Shown one piece after another: positions 34,314 to 41,696 of a stretch of 64,000 bases of DNA. This DNA comes from Pseudobdellovibrionaceae bacterium (lineage in GTDB: Bacteria; Bdellovibrionota; Bdellovibrionia; Bdellovibrionales; Bdellovibrionaceae). The translations under genes and the position numbers were made by a program. Location of the stretch: NCBI GenBank assembly GCA_019637915.1, contig JAHBUV010000001.1, positions 310,001 through 374,000 on the forward strand, read 5' to 3'. The notes under the pieces are model-generated. The model made no database searches. It saw only the letters and a list, made by a program, of their open reading frames with translations, and had not been told where the DNA came from. Each line of letters begins with the position of its first letter. Within the stretch, counting starts at the first letter, position 1.

Positions 34314-35176
34314 AGGATTGGGTGCAATTCCATATTTAAAGAACTTATATCGTGCACCCCGAGATCCATAAAACGATGAATGTTAATATTTTTCGCTGTC
34401 GGCAGGCCCCAAAAAACTTCCTGAAGATAATCACATCTAGCTCTTGAAACCCAAGCCGTGGTTCCATCCCACAAGGGAACTTCATAATCATCATACTCTG
34501 CATTCAGCTGAGGATAAGATAAACCTGGGCCATCTTTAAATAACCAGCCAATATCATTATCAACGAATTCACAAAATTTCTCCCAATGAAGATACATCTC
34601 CTTATTAAGATCCATGTATTTTCCGGTATTTAAAAAATCAATTCCTCTTTGTATATCCCAATACAATTTATTGATAGAATCCGTCTCGCTAGAACCTCCA
34701 GCGCTTAAAAAAATTTTTTTGTCATGATCCTTACTTTTGACAACTGCACCCAAGACACAACATCTGGCACCAGACGAAACGGTAAAAATATGTGCATCAT
34801 ATCCAAGCGTCGAAAAATCCAACCCAGCGTTATAAAGCTGCTTCGGTGATCTTTTGGTCAGCCATGTGACAAGCATGCCATCACGCTCCACAAGCTCATT
34901 AAAAGCATTTTTCCTTGCGAGCAGCAGGTTAGTATGAGCTGCCCAGCCAGAACAGCTAGCATCCTTGCTGCTCGAGTAATTCCTGAAAATAAACCGCTCG
35001 ATGGCTTCAAATATTGCAACTCTGATGGTTGCTTCTCGCTCTTTCCCTGTAGCAAATCCGCTTACAGACAAATCATCAAAAACAACACCAGAGTGCCAAC
35101 CATCTCCGCATGCGGTACGCGCAAATGCTATTTTTAGCTTGGGGGACTTTAAGAAATTATTGATTCTGCGAGCCAT
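34310..35176 (-). CDS. YcaO-like domain protein (short)
   Basis: A 288-residue protein with the YcaO core. SGFATGKEREATIRVAIFEA followed by IERF corresponds to the SxxxEAIER ATP-site motif, and NAFNELVERDGMLVTW to the second Glu-rich ATP-site motif; SRARCDYLQE supplies the late Arg. YcaO enzymes use ATP to activate peptide backbone amides (azolines, thioamides, amidines) or act in rRNA/protein modification. The end, FMDLGVHDISSLNMEL, falls where most relatives carry a further 50 or so residues with the Pro-rich tail, so substrate handling is atypical. AT-rich; overlaps the solute-binding gene (20 bp) and the kinase (ATGA). The partner peptide is unproven. Confidence 0.78.
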   Translation of the reverse strand: MARRINNFLKSPKLKIAFARTACGDGWHSGVVFDDLSVSGFATGKEREATIRVAIFEAIERFIFRNYSSSKDASCSGWAAHTNLLLARKNAFNELVERDGMLVTWLTKRSPKQLYNAGLDFSTLGYDAHIFTVSSGARCCVLGAVVKSKDHDKKIFLSAGGSSETDSINKLYWDIQRGIDFLNTGKYMDLNKEMYLHWEKFCEFVDNDIGWLFKDGPGLSYPQLNAEYDDYEVPLWDGTTAWVSRARCDYLQEVFWGLPTAKNINIHRFMDLGVHDISSLNMELHPIL

Positions 35177-36656
35177 TAACCACAGTTTTCCAGAAGGAAA
35201 TTTCAGGAAAAGACGTAGCCCATGCAGAAATATCCAATTCTTTTTTATGGTAAAACCACACCCTTTGGTGGACTAAAGGAGCAATAAGGCCACGCTCGAG
35301 AAGACTGATCGAAATTTTTTTATAGATGCTCGATCTCTCAGAAGAAGAAGACTCCTCTTCAAGATCATCCATAAACTTACGAATTGGATCAGCCTCCTCA
35401 AGAAAGACATAAGGTCGGCTGGAATTAAATGTCGTCTTTAAATTTTCAGCCAGATCTATTGATGAAAAATCATTGTTGGATATCTTTATGTCGAACTGGT
35501 TTGCCTTTAAAAGGGAAACCAGTTCGTCCTCACTACTATAAGAGATGATTTCCACCTTATATAAATCTCTTAAGGAATTCAAAAGCGAATCAATCATTGA
35601 ATTGGAAAACTTTAATGGCAGGACACGTAACTTTCTTTTATTTTTAAAATTTCTTTTAGATTTTTCGGACAAAATCTTTTTCCAGATTTGATCCAGCTCC
35701 TTAGCTGTCGGCCGCCCATCTCCATCTGGCAAATAAAGCTGAGTGGCCTTCTCATAAAAGATTCCGTCGACGAATTTATTATCCCAGCTGAATACGAACT
35801 TTTGAAAAGATGATCTTTCATCTAAAGATTTGAATAAATCGCTACGGGGGTTTAAGGAGATCCAATAAGAAAATCCGATATGGGGCTTAAAAGCCGTAAA
35901 TTCTGACGACGAGAGGACTTTTTTATGTTGATCTAAAGAAATTCCATCAAAGGGAAGCATGAAGTCAATTTTACCGGACAATAGATCTTTCAGTTGGGAT
36001 TGCCCGTCCCTTCCTTGCAGACAAATTTTTTTGGGTGCTCGAGGATATCCAACAAAGTATTCATTCGCTTTCAAATAATAAATGGAGTCCTCTTTCTTCT
36101 CTAGAGAAAATGGCCCCGAAGAAATCGAAAACTTAAGAAGATTTTTCCCGAGCATTCTGTCATTTCTATGAAGAACCCCAAATTCGGGCTTAGATAAATC
36201 AAAGAGAAAATTCACATCTCGACTTTTAAGTGAGATTTGGATCTCATTCCCTGAAAGAGCCTTAACATCTTTGATCCTCTCAAAATTAAAATGAACTGCG
36301 GTTTTCATTTTAATTTGCCGCTTTATGGATTCCACTATGTCATCTGCGGAGATGGGCTCCCCATTTGAAAACTTCGAATCTTTTAAAATAAATTTGTAAT
36401 CCAACTGCCCATCATTAATGGTCCATGAGGCGGCTAAATCACCCTCAATATCACCAACCTTATTGATTTTTGTTAATGAACGGACCAAATGTGACGAGAG
36501 AATGTAATGACCTGCGGTAGTAATACTCGAAAGCTCAATAGTCTCGGGCATCTTAAAAAGATCTGCTGTAATTGACATTGTCTTTCCCCCTGCATATCCG
36601 CAGATGAATAATGTCTTAAAGAACAAGGTTGCTAATACTATTTTGCTTCTGTCCAA
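35157..36656 (-). CDS. Peptide/oligopeptide-type extracellular solute-binding protein
   Basis: A 499-residue exported protein of the SBP_bac_5 (OppA/DppA) family. A signal region covers the first 27 residues (IVLATLFFKTLFICGYAGG). The family block is LAASWTINDGQLDYKFILKD, SKFSNGEPISADDIVESIKR, then DFMLPFDGISL and the ligand-facing SYWISLNPRSDLF. OppA-type proteins bind peptides or oligosaccharides. No ABC permease or ATPase gene lies near, so it may be a sensor subunit and not a transport component. The start is TTG 36656, overlapping the small gene by 19 bases. Strongly AT-rich, unlike the core genome. Confidence 0.85.
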   Translation of the reverse strand: MDRSKIVLATLFFKTLFICGYAGGKTMSITADLFKMPETIELSSITTAGHYILSSHLVRSLTKINKVGDIEGDLAASWTINDGQLDYKFILKDSKFSNGEPISADDIVESIKRQIKMKTAVHFNFERIKDVKALSGNEIQISLKSRDVNFLFDLSKPEFGVLHRNDRMLGKNLLKFSISSGPFSLEKKEDSIYYLKANEYFVGYPRAPKKICLQGRDGQSQLKDLLSGKIDFMLPFDGISLDQHKKVLSSSEFTAFKPHIGFSYWISLNPRSDLFKSLDERSSFQKFVFSWDNKFVDGIFYEKATQLYLPDGDGRPTAKELDQIWKKILSEKSKRNFKNKRKLRVLPLKFSNSMIDSLLNSLRDLYKVEIISYSSEDELVSLLKANQFDIKISNNDFSSIDLAENLKTTFNSSRPYVFLEEADPIRKFMDDLEEESSSSERSSIYKKISISLLERGLIAPLVHQRVWFYHKKELDISAWATSFPEISFWKTVVNGSQNQ

Positions 36657-36892
36657 GTGCCCAGAGCTTCCAATAAATTTGAATCTGCAGATTCAATTTG
36701 TCCATGTGAAATGAGACTGTCTGATGAGGCCCTGTAGTCCCAAGAATAATCCTCAGAATTTTCTCTATAAGAAATATTGTGAGATTTCTGATCACTATTT
36801 AGCTGGCGCTGCTTCTGAATTTGGCGAGAAGATTCTTTTTCATACGCCTTCACATTAAGTGCCGTCATTACAGAAAATATAATACGAATCAC
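36638..36892 (-). CDS. Small Ser-rich protein heading the YcaO operon (precursor candidate)
   Basis: An 84-residue protein with a hydrophobic N-terminal 16 residues (MIRIIFSVMTALNVKA), a Gln/Lys/Arg-rich centre and a Ser/Tyr/acidic C-terminal part (SEDYSWDYRASSDSLISHGQ). There is no Cys. The GTG at 36892 has GGGAGG five bases upstream, a strong site in an AT-rich region, so translation is likely. It overlaps the solute-binding gene. Position and length fit a peptide precursor processed by the YcaO protein, with Ser/Thr as possible targets, but no leader motif is recognised. It could also be a small exported accessory protein. Confidence 0.65.
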   Translation of the reverse strand: MIRIIFSVMTALNVKAYEKESSRQIQKQRQLNSDQKSHNISYRENSEDYSWDYRASSDSLISHGQIESADSNLLEALGTWTEAK

Positions 36893-37418
36893 GAAAACCT
36901 CCCGAAGCTATTTTTAAACTAAAAAATATATAGTAGAAACGAACTATGTATTGAGGGGTATTAAATACATTTTATGAAAACATAAGGTGAAAAAGAGGCT
37001 AATTCACTTGGCACTAAGAACTAAGCAAATCACAATAACGGAAACCCCTCCAATGCATAATTTTAAAACACAAATTACTAACTTAGAGATGGCAAAATGA
37101 GTCTCAACCAACTCTAAACACGAATAAAAATTTCACGGGATTCCGACGAGACCAACAACAACTGAATGTCTCCCAACACCATCATTTCCCATTAAAAATG
37201 GCCACCGTGATCACCGGCAACAATCTCTTACAGGGTTCAAAAATCGCCCTTTTTGGTAAAAAAACTAAGTCAGCCGCTTTTCTCCGCATCGTTTTTCGTC
37301 ATAACTCCCTGTATTCCCCATACTGCTCCCTCCTGCGCCCACATAACTCCCATGCGCCCCGCATCATCCCCCTGATTCCCTCCCCCATCGCTCCCTGTTT
37401 TGCTACTATTCCCCTCTG
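36893..37418. other. Intergenic region between YcaO operon and rny
   Basis: 526 bases without a supported gene. The left 300 bases are very AT-rich and presumably contain the promoter of the minus-strand operon (TATATATT at 36925-36932). The right 120 bases (about 37299-37418) are a strong pyrimidine tract (C/T-biased) that would form the leader of rny. Short open frames on the minus strand (14-22 codons) have no ribosome site. Confidence 0.7.
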
Positions 37419-39005
37419 ATGGAAACTATTCTCACTCTGATTTGCTCCTTGGTGGTTGGCGCGGCTCTTGGATGGGCGGCCTGGTCGATGATTCGTCGTT
37501 TTGTGCTGAAGTGGGCCCAGGAAGAGGCCGCGGAAATCCTGCAAGAGGTCAAAGACGAGGTCGAGATCGCCGATCTCGAGCGCCAGGAGCGCGTTCAGGA
37601 AATTGAATCCGAGGCTTGGACGAAAGTGGAACCTGACATGCTCAAGGCGGAAGAACGCATTGAGGAGCTGCAGGAAAAAGTCGACGAGAAAAAACAAAAG
37701 GCCGACCAGCTGTACTCGCAGGAGCGCCAGAAGCTGGTCGAGCATGACCGCGAGGTCAAAGCCCAGGAAGAGGCCATCCGTCAGGCCGAAGCCGCCCTGC
37801 GGGCCAAGCGCGACGCCACCAAAGAACGCGTCCGCGACTTCGTCAACGCCCTCAATGAACGCCTGAAAACGACCTCCGAGGAAGTGAAAGCCCAACTCAT
37901 CGAGACCATGCAGGGCGAGGCCCGGGACCGCGCCCGCCGCACGATCGAGATCGAGGAGGACGACGTCAAACTGCACGCCGAAATGCGCGCCAAAAGCATC
38001 CTCGACGTCGCCCTGAACCGCTTCGCCCGGCCCTACTGCGCCGAACGCGGCATCGGCTCGGTGAACTTTCCCGACGCCAACGTCCGCAAGCTCTTCTGCG
38101 ACCCGGAAGGGAAAAACATCAAGACCCTGCAGGAAGCCTGCGGCTGCGACATCATCGTCGAGGACGGCAGCGACACCGTCGGCGTCGCCGGCTTCGATCC
38201 CGTGCGCCGCGAACTCACCCGCCGCACCCTCGAGCGCGTGCTGAAGGAAAAACGCAACATCAACCCCGATTTCATCCGCAAGATCGCCGAGAACCAGAAA
38301 AAAGAGCTCTTCCGCCAGATCCAGCGGGACGGCGACGCCGTCGCCAAAGAGCTGCGCCTGGAGAACATGCATCCCGAAGTGCGCCAGATGATGGGCAGCC
38401 TGCGCTACCGCTACTCCTTCACCCAGAACCAGTACTTCCATTGCGCCGAAGTCGGCTGGCTCTGCGGCCTGCTCGCCTCCGAGCTGGACGTCGACATCCG
38501 CAAGGCCCGCCGCTCGGGACTGCTCCACGACATCGGCAAAGCCATGGACCACGCCATGGAGGGCGGCCACGCCGTCATCGGCGCCAACTTCATCCAGGAA
38601 CGCAAGGAAGACCCGGAAGTCGTGCACAACGTGCGCGCCCACCATTTCGATGAACAGCCCGCCACCGACACGGCCTTCCTCGTCATCGCCGCCGACGCCA
38701 TCTCCGGCGCCCGCCCCGGCGCCCGCCGCTCGACCATGGAGTCCTACAACCAGAAAGTGAACGACCTGCAGGACATCGCCCGCAGCTTCCCCGGCGTCAC
38801 CGACAGCTACGTCCTGAGCGGCGGCCGCGAACTGCGCGTCTTCGTGAATGGCAAAAAAGTCGACGACCACCAGGCCCTCGAGCTCAGCCGCAAGATGGCC
38901 AAACGGATCGAGGACGAGTGCAGCTATCCCGGACAGATCAAAGTCATGATCGTGCGCGAGACCCTGGCCACCGAGAGCACCATGACCCACAAAGCCCACG
39001 CCTGA
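37419..39005 (+). CDS. rny: Ribonuclease Y
   Basis: Membrane-anchored endoribonuclease that starts mRNA decay. N-terminal TM helix (ILTLICSLVVGAALGWAAW), a long coiled coil to about residue 190, a KH domain with the variant NIKTLQEACGCDIIVEDG near 230-245, and an HD domain with metal motif SGLLHDIGKAMDHAMEGGHA near 368, followed by RAHHFDE. 528 residues, the usual RNase Y length. The ATG at 37419 has no Shine-Dalgarno; only a pyrimidine tract precedes it. Its start is nonetheless fixed by the TM helix. OmpA lipoprotein follows by 38 bases. Confidence 0.92.
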   Translation: METILTLICSLVVGAALGWAAWSMIRRFVLKWAQEEAAEILQEVKDEVEIADLERQERVQEIESEAWTKVEPDMLKAEERIEELQEKVDEKKQKADQLYSQERQKLVEHDREVKAQEEAIRQAEAALRAKRDATKERVRDFVNALNERLKTTSEEVKAQLIETMQGEARDRARRTIEIEEDDVKLHAEMRAKSILDVALNRFARPYCAERGIGSVNFPDANVRKLFCDPEGKNIKTLQEACGCDIIVEDGSDTVGVAGFDPVRRELTRRTLERVLKEKRNINPDFIRKIAENQKKELFRQIQRDGDAVAKELRLENMHPEVRQMMGSLRYRYSFTQNQYFHCAEVGWLCGLLASELDVDIRKARRSGLLHDIGKAMDHAMEGGHAVIGANFIQERKEDPEVVHNVRAHHFDEQPATDTAFLVIAADAISGARPGARRSTMESYNQKVNDLQDIARSFPGVTDSYVLSGGRELRVFVNGKKVDDHQALELSRKMAKRIEDECSYPGQIKVMIVRETLATESTMTHKAHA

Positions 39006-39043
39006 TTTTCACAACACCGACACTCATCAAGAAAAGGAGATCA

Positions 39044-39841
39044 ATGATGAAGCTGACGTTGAAAGTTCTGGGAACCGCCGCCCTGCTGGGCCTGGCCCTG
39101 TCCGGCTGCGTGTCCTCCGGCAAATACAAGACGGCCACGAAAGACCTCGAAGAGCGCAATTCCCAGCTGCAGGCCGCGAAAACCGAAAATGAACGCCTCG
39201 CCCAGGAACGCGCCGCCCTCGGTGACAAACTCACCACCACCGAAGAAGCCCTGATGAAAAGCGCCAAGGACCGCGGCCAGCTGCGCGCCTCCCTGGACGA
39301 AATGAAAAAGGCCATGGCCGAGCTGCGCGAACGCCAAGCCGAACAGCGCAAACGCCTGCAGGAATTCGAAGACCTGACCCGCCGGTTCAAACGCCTCACC
39401 GACGCCGGCACCCTCGCCGTGCAGATCGTCGACGGCAAAATGGTCGTCTCCCTGGGCTCCGATGTCCTCTTCCCCTCCGGCTCCGCCAAGCTCTCCAGCG
39501 CCGGCCTCGAGGCCGTGAAGGAAGTCTCGAAGCAGCTCGCCTCCATCCCCGGCAAGCGCTACCAGATCGAAGGCCACACGGACAACATCCCGATCGCCAC
39601 CGCCGTCTTCCCGTCCAACTGGGAACTGGCCTCGGCCCGCGCCCTGACGGTCGTCAAAACCATGGTTGAGACCGGCATGCCCGCCGATCGCGTCAGCGCC
39701 GCCAGCTACAGCGAATACCTGCCCGTGAAACCCAACGACACGGCCGAAAACCGCGCCGCCAACCGCCGCATCGCCATCGTCGTCGTGCCCGACCTGTCGT
39801 CGCTGCCCGGCTACGACGAGCTCCAGAAGCTCGCCAAATAA
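39044..39841 (+). CDS. OmpA-family peptidoglycan-binding lipoprotein
   Basis: A 265-residue lipoprotein. The signal peptide ends at lipobox LSGC (LALSGCVSSGKYKTATKD), followed by a coiled coil of about 100 residues and a C-terminal OmpA domain: SGSAKLSSAGLEAVKEV, YQIEGHTDNIPIATAVFPSN, ELASARALTVVKTMVETGM, NDTAENRAANRRIAIVVV. It links outer membrane and peptidoglycan. AAAAGGAG precedes the ATG at 39044. The domain strongly resembles that of MotB-like and Pal-like proteins, but no membrane helix other than the signal is present, so it is not MotB. A strong terminator follows. Confidence 0.92.
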   Translation: MMKLTLKVLGTAALLGLALSGCVSSGKYKTATKDLEERNSQLQAAKTENERLAQERAALGDKLTTTEEALMKSAKDRGQLRASLDEMKKAMAELRERQAEQRKRLQEFEDLTRRFKRLTDAGTLAVQIVDGKMVVSLGSDVLFPSGSAKLSSAGLEAVKEVSKQLASIPGKRYQIEGHTDNIPIATAVFPSNWELASARALTVVKTMVETGMPADRVSAASYSEYLPVKPNDTAENRAANRRIAIVVVPDLSSLPGYDELQKLAK

Positions 39842-39870
39842 ACCGGCCTGGCTTTTTTTCATGATTTTCA

Positions 39871-39896
39871 AGGGGGCGCCCGTCGCCCCCTTTTTA
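39871..39896 (+). terminator. Intrinsic terminator after the OmpA lipoprotein
   Basis: GGGGGCG pairs with CGCCCCC around CCCGT, followed by T5ATTTT. 30 bases after the stop at 39841. Confidence 0.88.
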
Positions 39897-39962
39897 TTTT
39901 CGTCATGGCTGTTCCCGTCCGGCGGAAAGTCCGATAAAACAAGCCTCTCAACAGGAGCTTGA

Positions 39963-41621
39963 ATGATCCTTCCGTCGAACCGCCGCGATTTCCTGAAACT
40001 CAGCCTGCAGTCCGGTCTCACCTTCCTGAGCTTCAGCCCCCTGGCCGAAGCCGCGCGGAACTTCATGGACGTCCCGCCGGACGACCTTCTGGCGGCCTCG
40101 CCCCTGCGCCCCGTCGCCGGCCCCTTCAGCAACACCGACTTCAACGGCGACGACATCAAGCGCCCCCACGACCGCCTGTGGAACCTGCAGGCCTACATCG
40201 CCTCCCGCGGCGGCCGCCCGCCCGTCAGCGAACGCCGTGACGTCGTCATCGTCGGCGGCGGCATCGGCGGGCTCTCCAGCGCCTACTTCCTGCAGGGCAA
40301 AAATCCCCTCGTCCTCGAGCAGGACGCGCAGTTCGGCGGCAACAGCCGGGGCGAAACCTTCGACGACTCGGTTTTTTCCATCGGCGCCGCCTACATCAGC
40401 ACCCCGGAAAAAAACGGGACCCTGTTCCGCATGCTGCAAAACATCGGCGCGCTGAACGCCGCCCGCCACGAAAACGGCGACGAGGCGCGCTTCCTCGTGA
40501 AGGGCCGCGGCTTTCAAAGCCTCTGGAACGGCGAGATCGACCCCGCCAACCGCGAGATCATCCGGCAAGTGGCGGAAGATTTCGCCCGCATCAACCAGCA
40601 GGCCTATCCCACGATCCCCTGGCGCCCCGGCGGCCTCAGCCGCCCGGAGCTCGATCAACTGGATCAGTTGAATTTCCAGCAGTGGCTGACGAAACAGTAC
40701 GGCGACAAACTGCCCGTGTGCCTGAAGGAGTTCTTCCAGCTCTATTGCTGGTCCACCTTCGCCTCCTCCGTCGAGGAAGTGTCCGCCGCCCAGGCGATCA
40801 ACTTCCTCGCCTCCGAGAGCGAAGGCCTCATCGCCTTCCCTGGCGGGAACTCTTATGTTGCGCGGGGCTTGTTGCAGTTCCTCAGCCGCCGGCTTTCGCC
40901 GAACTCGCTGCGCCCGGGCGTGCTCGTGCTCGAGATCAAGACCGTCGGCGATGAGGTGCAGCTCCTGGTCGAGAAAAACGACCAGCTGCAGACCATCGCC
41001 TGCCGCGCGTGCGTCGTGGCCGCGCCGAAGTACGTCGCCCAGTACATCGTGCCCGGCATGACTCCGCTCCAGCGCCAGACGGCCCGCCAGCTGCAATACC
41101 GCGCCTTCATCGTCGCCAACGTCCTGGTGAACGCCAAAGCGCCCTCGCCGACGTTCGACGCCTTCCGCCTGGAGGGCGAAGTGCCGCCCTCGCCCACCTT
41201 CGGTCATCCCTCACTCCGTCCCTTCACGGATGTGTGCTTCGCCAATTGGGCCGGCGGCGACCGCTCGAACCGCACGGTGCTGACCCTGTATCGCCCGTTT
41301 CCCTATGATGCGCGCACGGTGCTGGCCTCGGCCTCCGCCTTCAACCGCCTGCGCGGCGAATTCCTGCAAGGGGCGGCGGAGGTCCTGGAAGCCATGCGCG
41401 TCCCCTCCCAAACCATCGCCGGCATCCGCCTGACCCGCTGGGGACACGCCGTCCCCATGGCGCAGGCCGGATTCCTGGCCAGCCACGCCGACGAGGTTTT
41501 CAAGCAACCGACCGACGGGCGCATCTTCTACGCCAACCAGGACAACGACGCCAATCCGTCGTTCGAGTCGGCCTTCCACAACGCCGAGATCGCCGCCGCT
41601 AACATCCTGCGCCTGCTCTGA
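39963..41621 (+). CDS. Tat-exported FAD-dependent amine oxidase-like protein
   Basis: A 552-residue flavoprotein. The N-terminus SNRRDFLKLSLQSGLTFLSF is a twin-arginine (RRDFLK) signal, as expected for export of a folded FAD enzyme. The dinucleotide site DVVIVGGGIGGLSSAYFLQG lies near residue 93-112, with LVLEQDAQFGGNSRGE and the FAD C-terminal motif in ADEVFKQPTDGRIFYANQDN. The fold is that of flavin amine oxidases or phytoene-desaturase-like proteins; substrate unknown. The ATG is at 39963. Two hairpin terminators separate it from fadE. Confidence 0.88.
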   Translation: MILPSNRRDFLKLSLQSGLTFLSFSPLAEAARNFMDVPPDDLLAASPLRPVAGPFSNTDFNGDDIKRPHDRLWNLQAYIASRGGRPPVSERRDVVIVGGGIGGLSSAYFLQGKNPLVLEQDAQFGGNSRGETFDDSVFSIGAAYISTPEKNGTLFRMLQNIGALNAARHENGDEARFLVKGRGFQSLWNGEIDPANREIIRQVAEDFARINQQAYPTIPWRPGGLSRPELDQLDQLNFQQWLTKQYGDKLPVCLKEFFQLYCWSTFASSVEEVSAAQAINFLASESEGLIAFPGGNSYVARGLLQFLSRRLSPNSLRPGVLVLEIKTVGDEVQLLVEKNDQLQTIACRACVVAAPKYVAQYIVPGMTPLQRQTARQLQYRAFIVANVLVNAKAPSPTFDAFRLEGEVPPSPTFGHPSLRPFTDVCFANWAGGDRSNRTVLTLYRPFPYDARTVLASASAFNRLRGEFLQGAAEVLEAMRVPSQTIAGIRLTRWGHAVPMAQAGFLASHADEVFKQPTDGRIFYANQDNDANPSFESAFHNAEIAAANILRLL

Positions 41622-41628
41622 AAAGAAA

Positions 41629-41655
41629 AACCCCGGCGGCACGCCGGGGTTGAAA
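41629..41655. terminator. Hairpin terminator after the flavoprotein gene
   Basis: AACCCCGGCG and CGCCGGGGTT form a perfect 10-bp stem around GCA. A-rich before and TTG after; probably works in both directions. Confidence 0.75.
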
Positions 41656-41667
41656 ACGAATCCTCGG

Positions 41668-41695
41668 AAAAGCCCCGGCACGACCGGGGCTTTTT
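41668..41695. terminator. Second hairpin terminator, convergent with fadE
   Basis: AAAAGCCCCGG pairs with CCGGGGCTTTT around CACGA, with T5. Together with 41629-41655 it ends both convergent genes. Confidence 0.88.
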
Positions 41696-41696
41696 G

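Noticed and set aside
36893-37200. Short peptide genes (14-22 codons) upstream of the YcaO operon
   Set aside because: No ribosome site and no Cys/Ser-rich core pattern; frames of this size arise by chance in AT-rich DNA.
37299-38999. 566-codon minus-strand open frame opposite rny
   Set aside because: Gly/Val/Leu-rich antisense translation without any motif; rny on the plus strand is complete.
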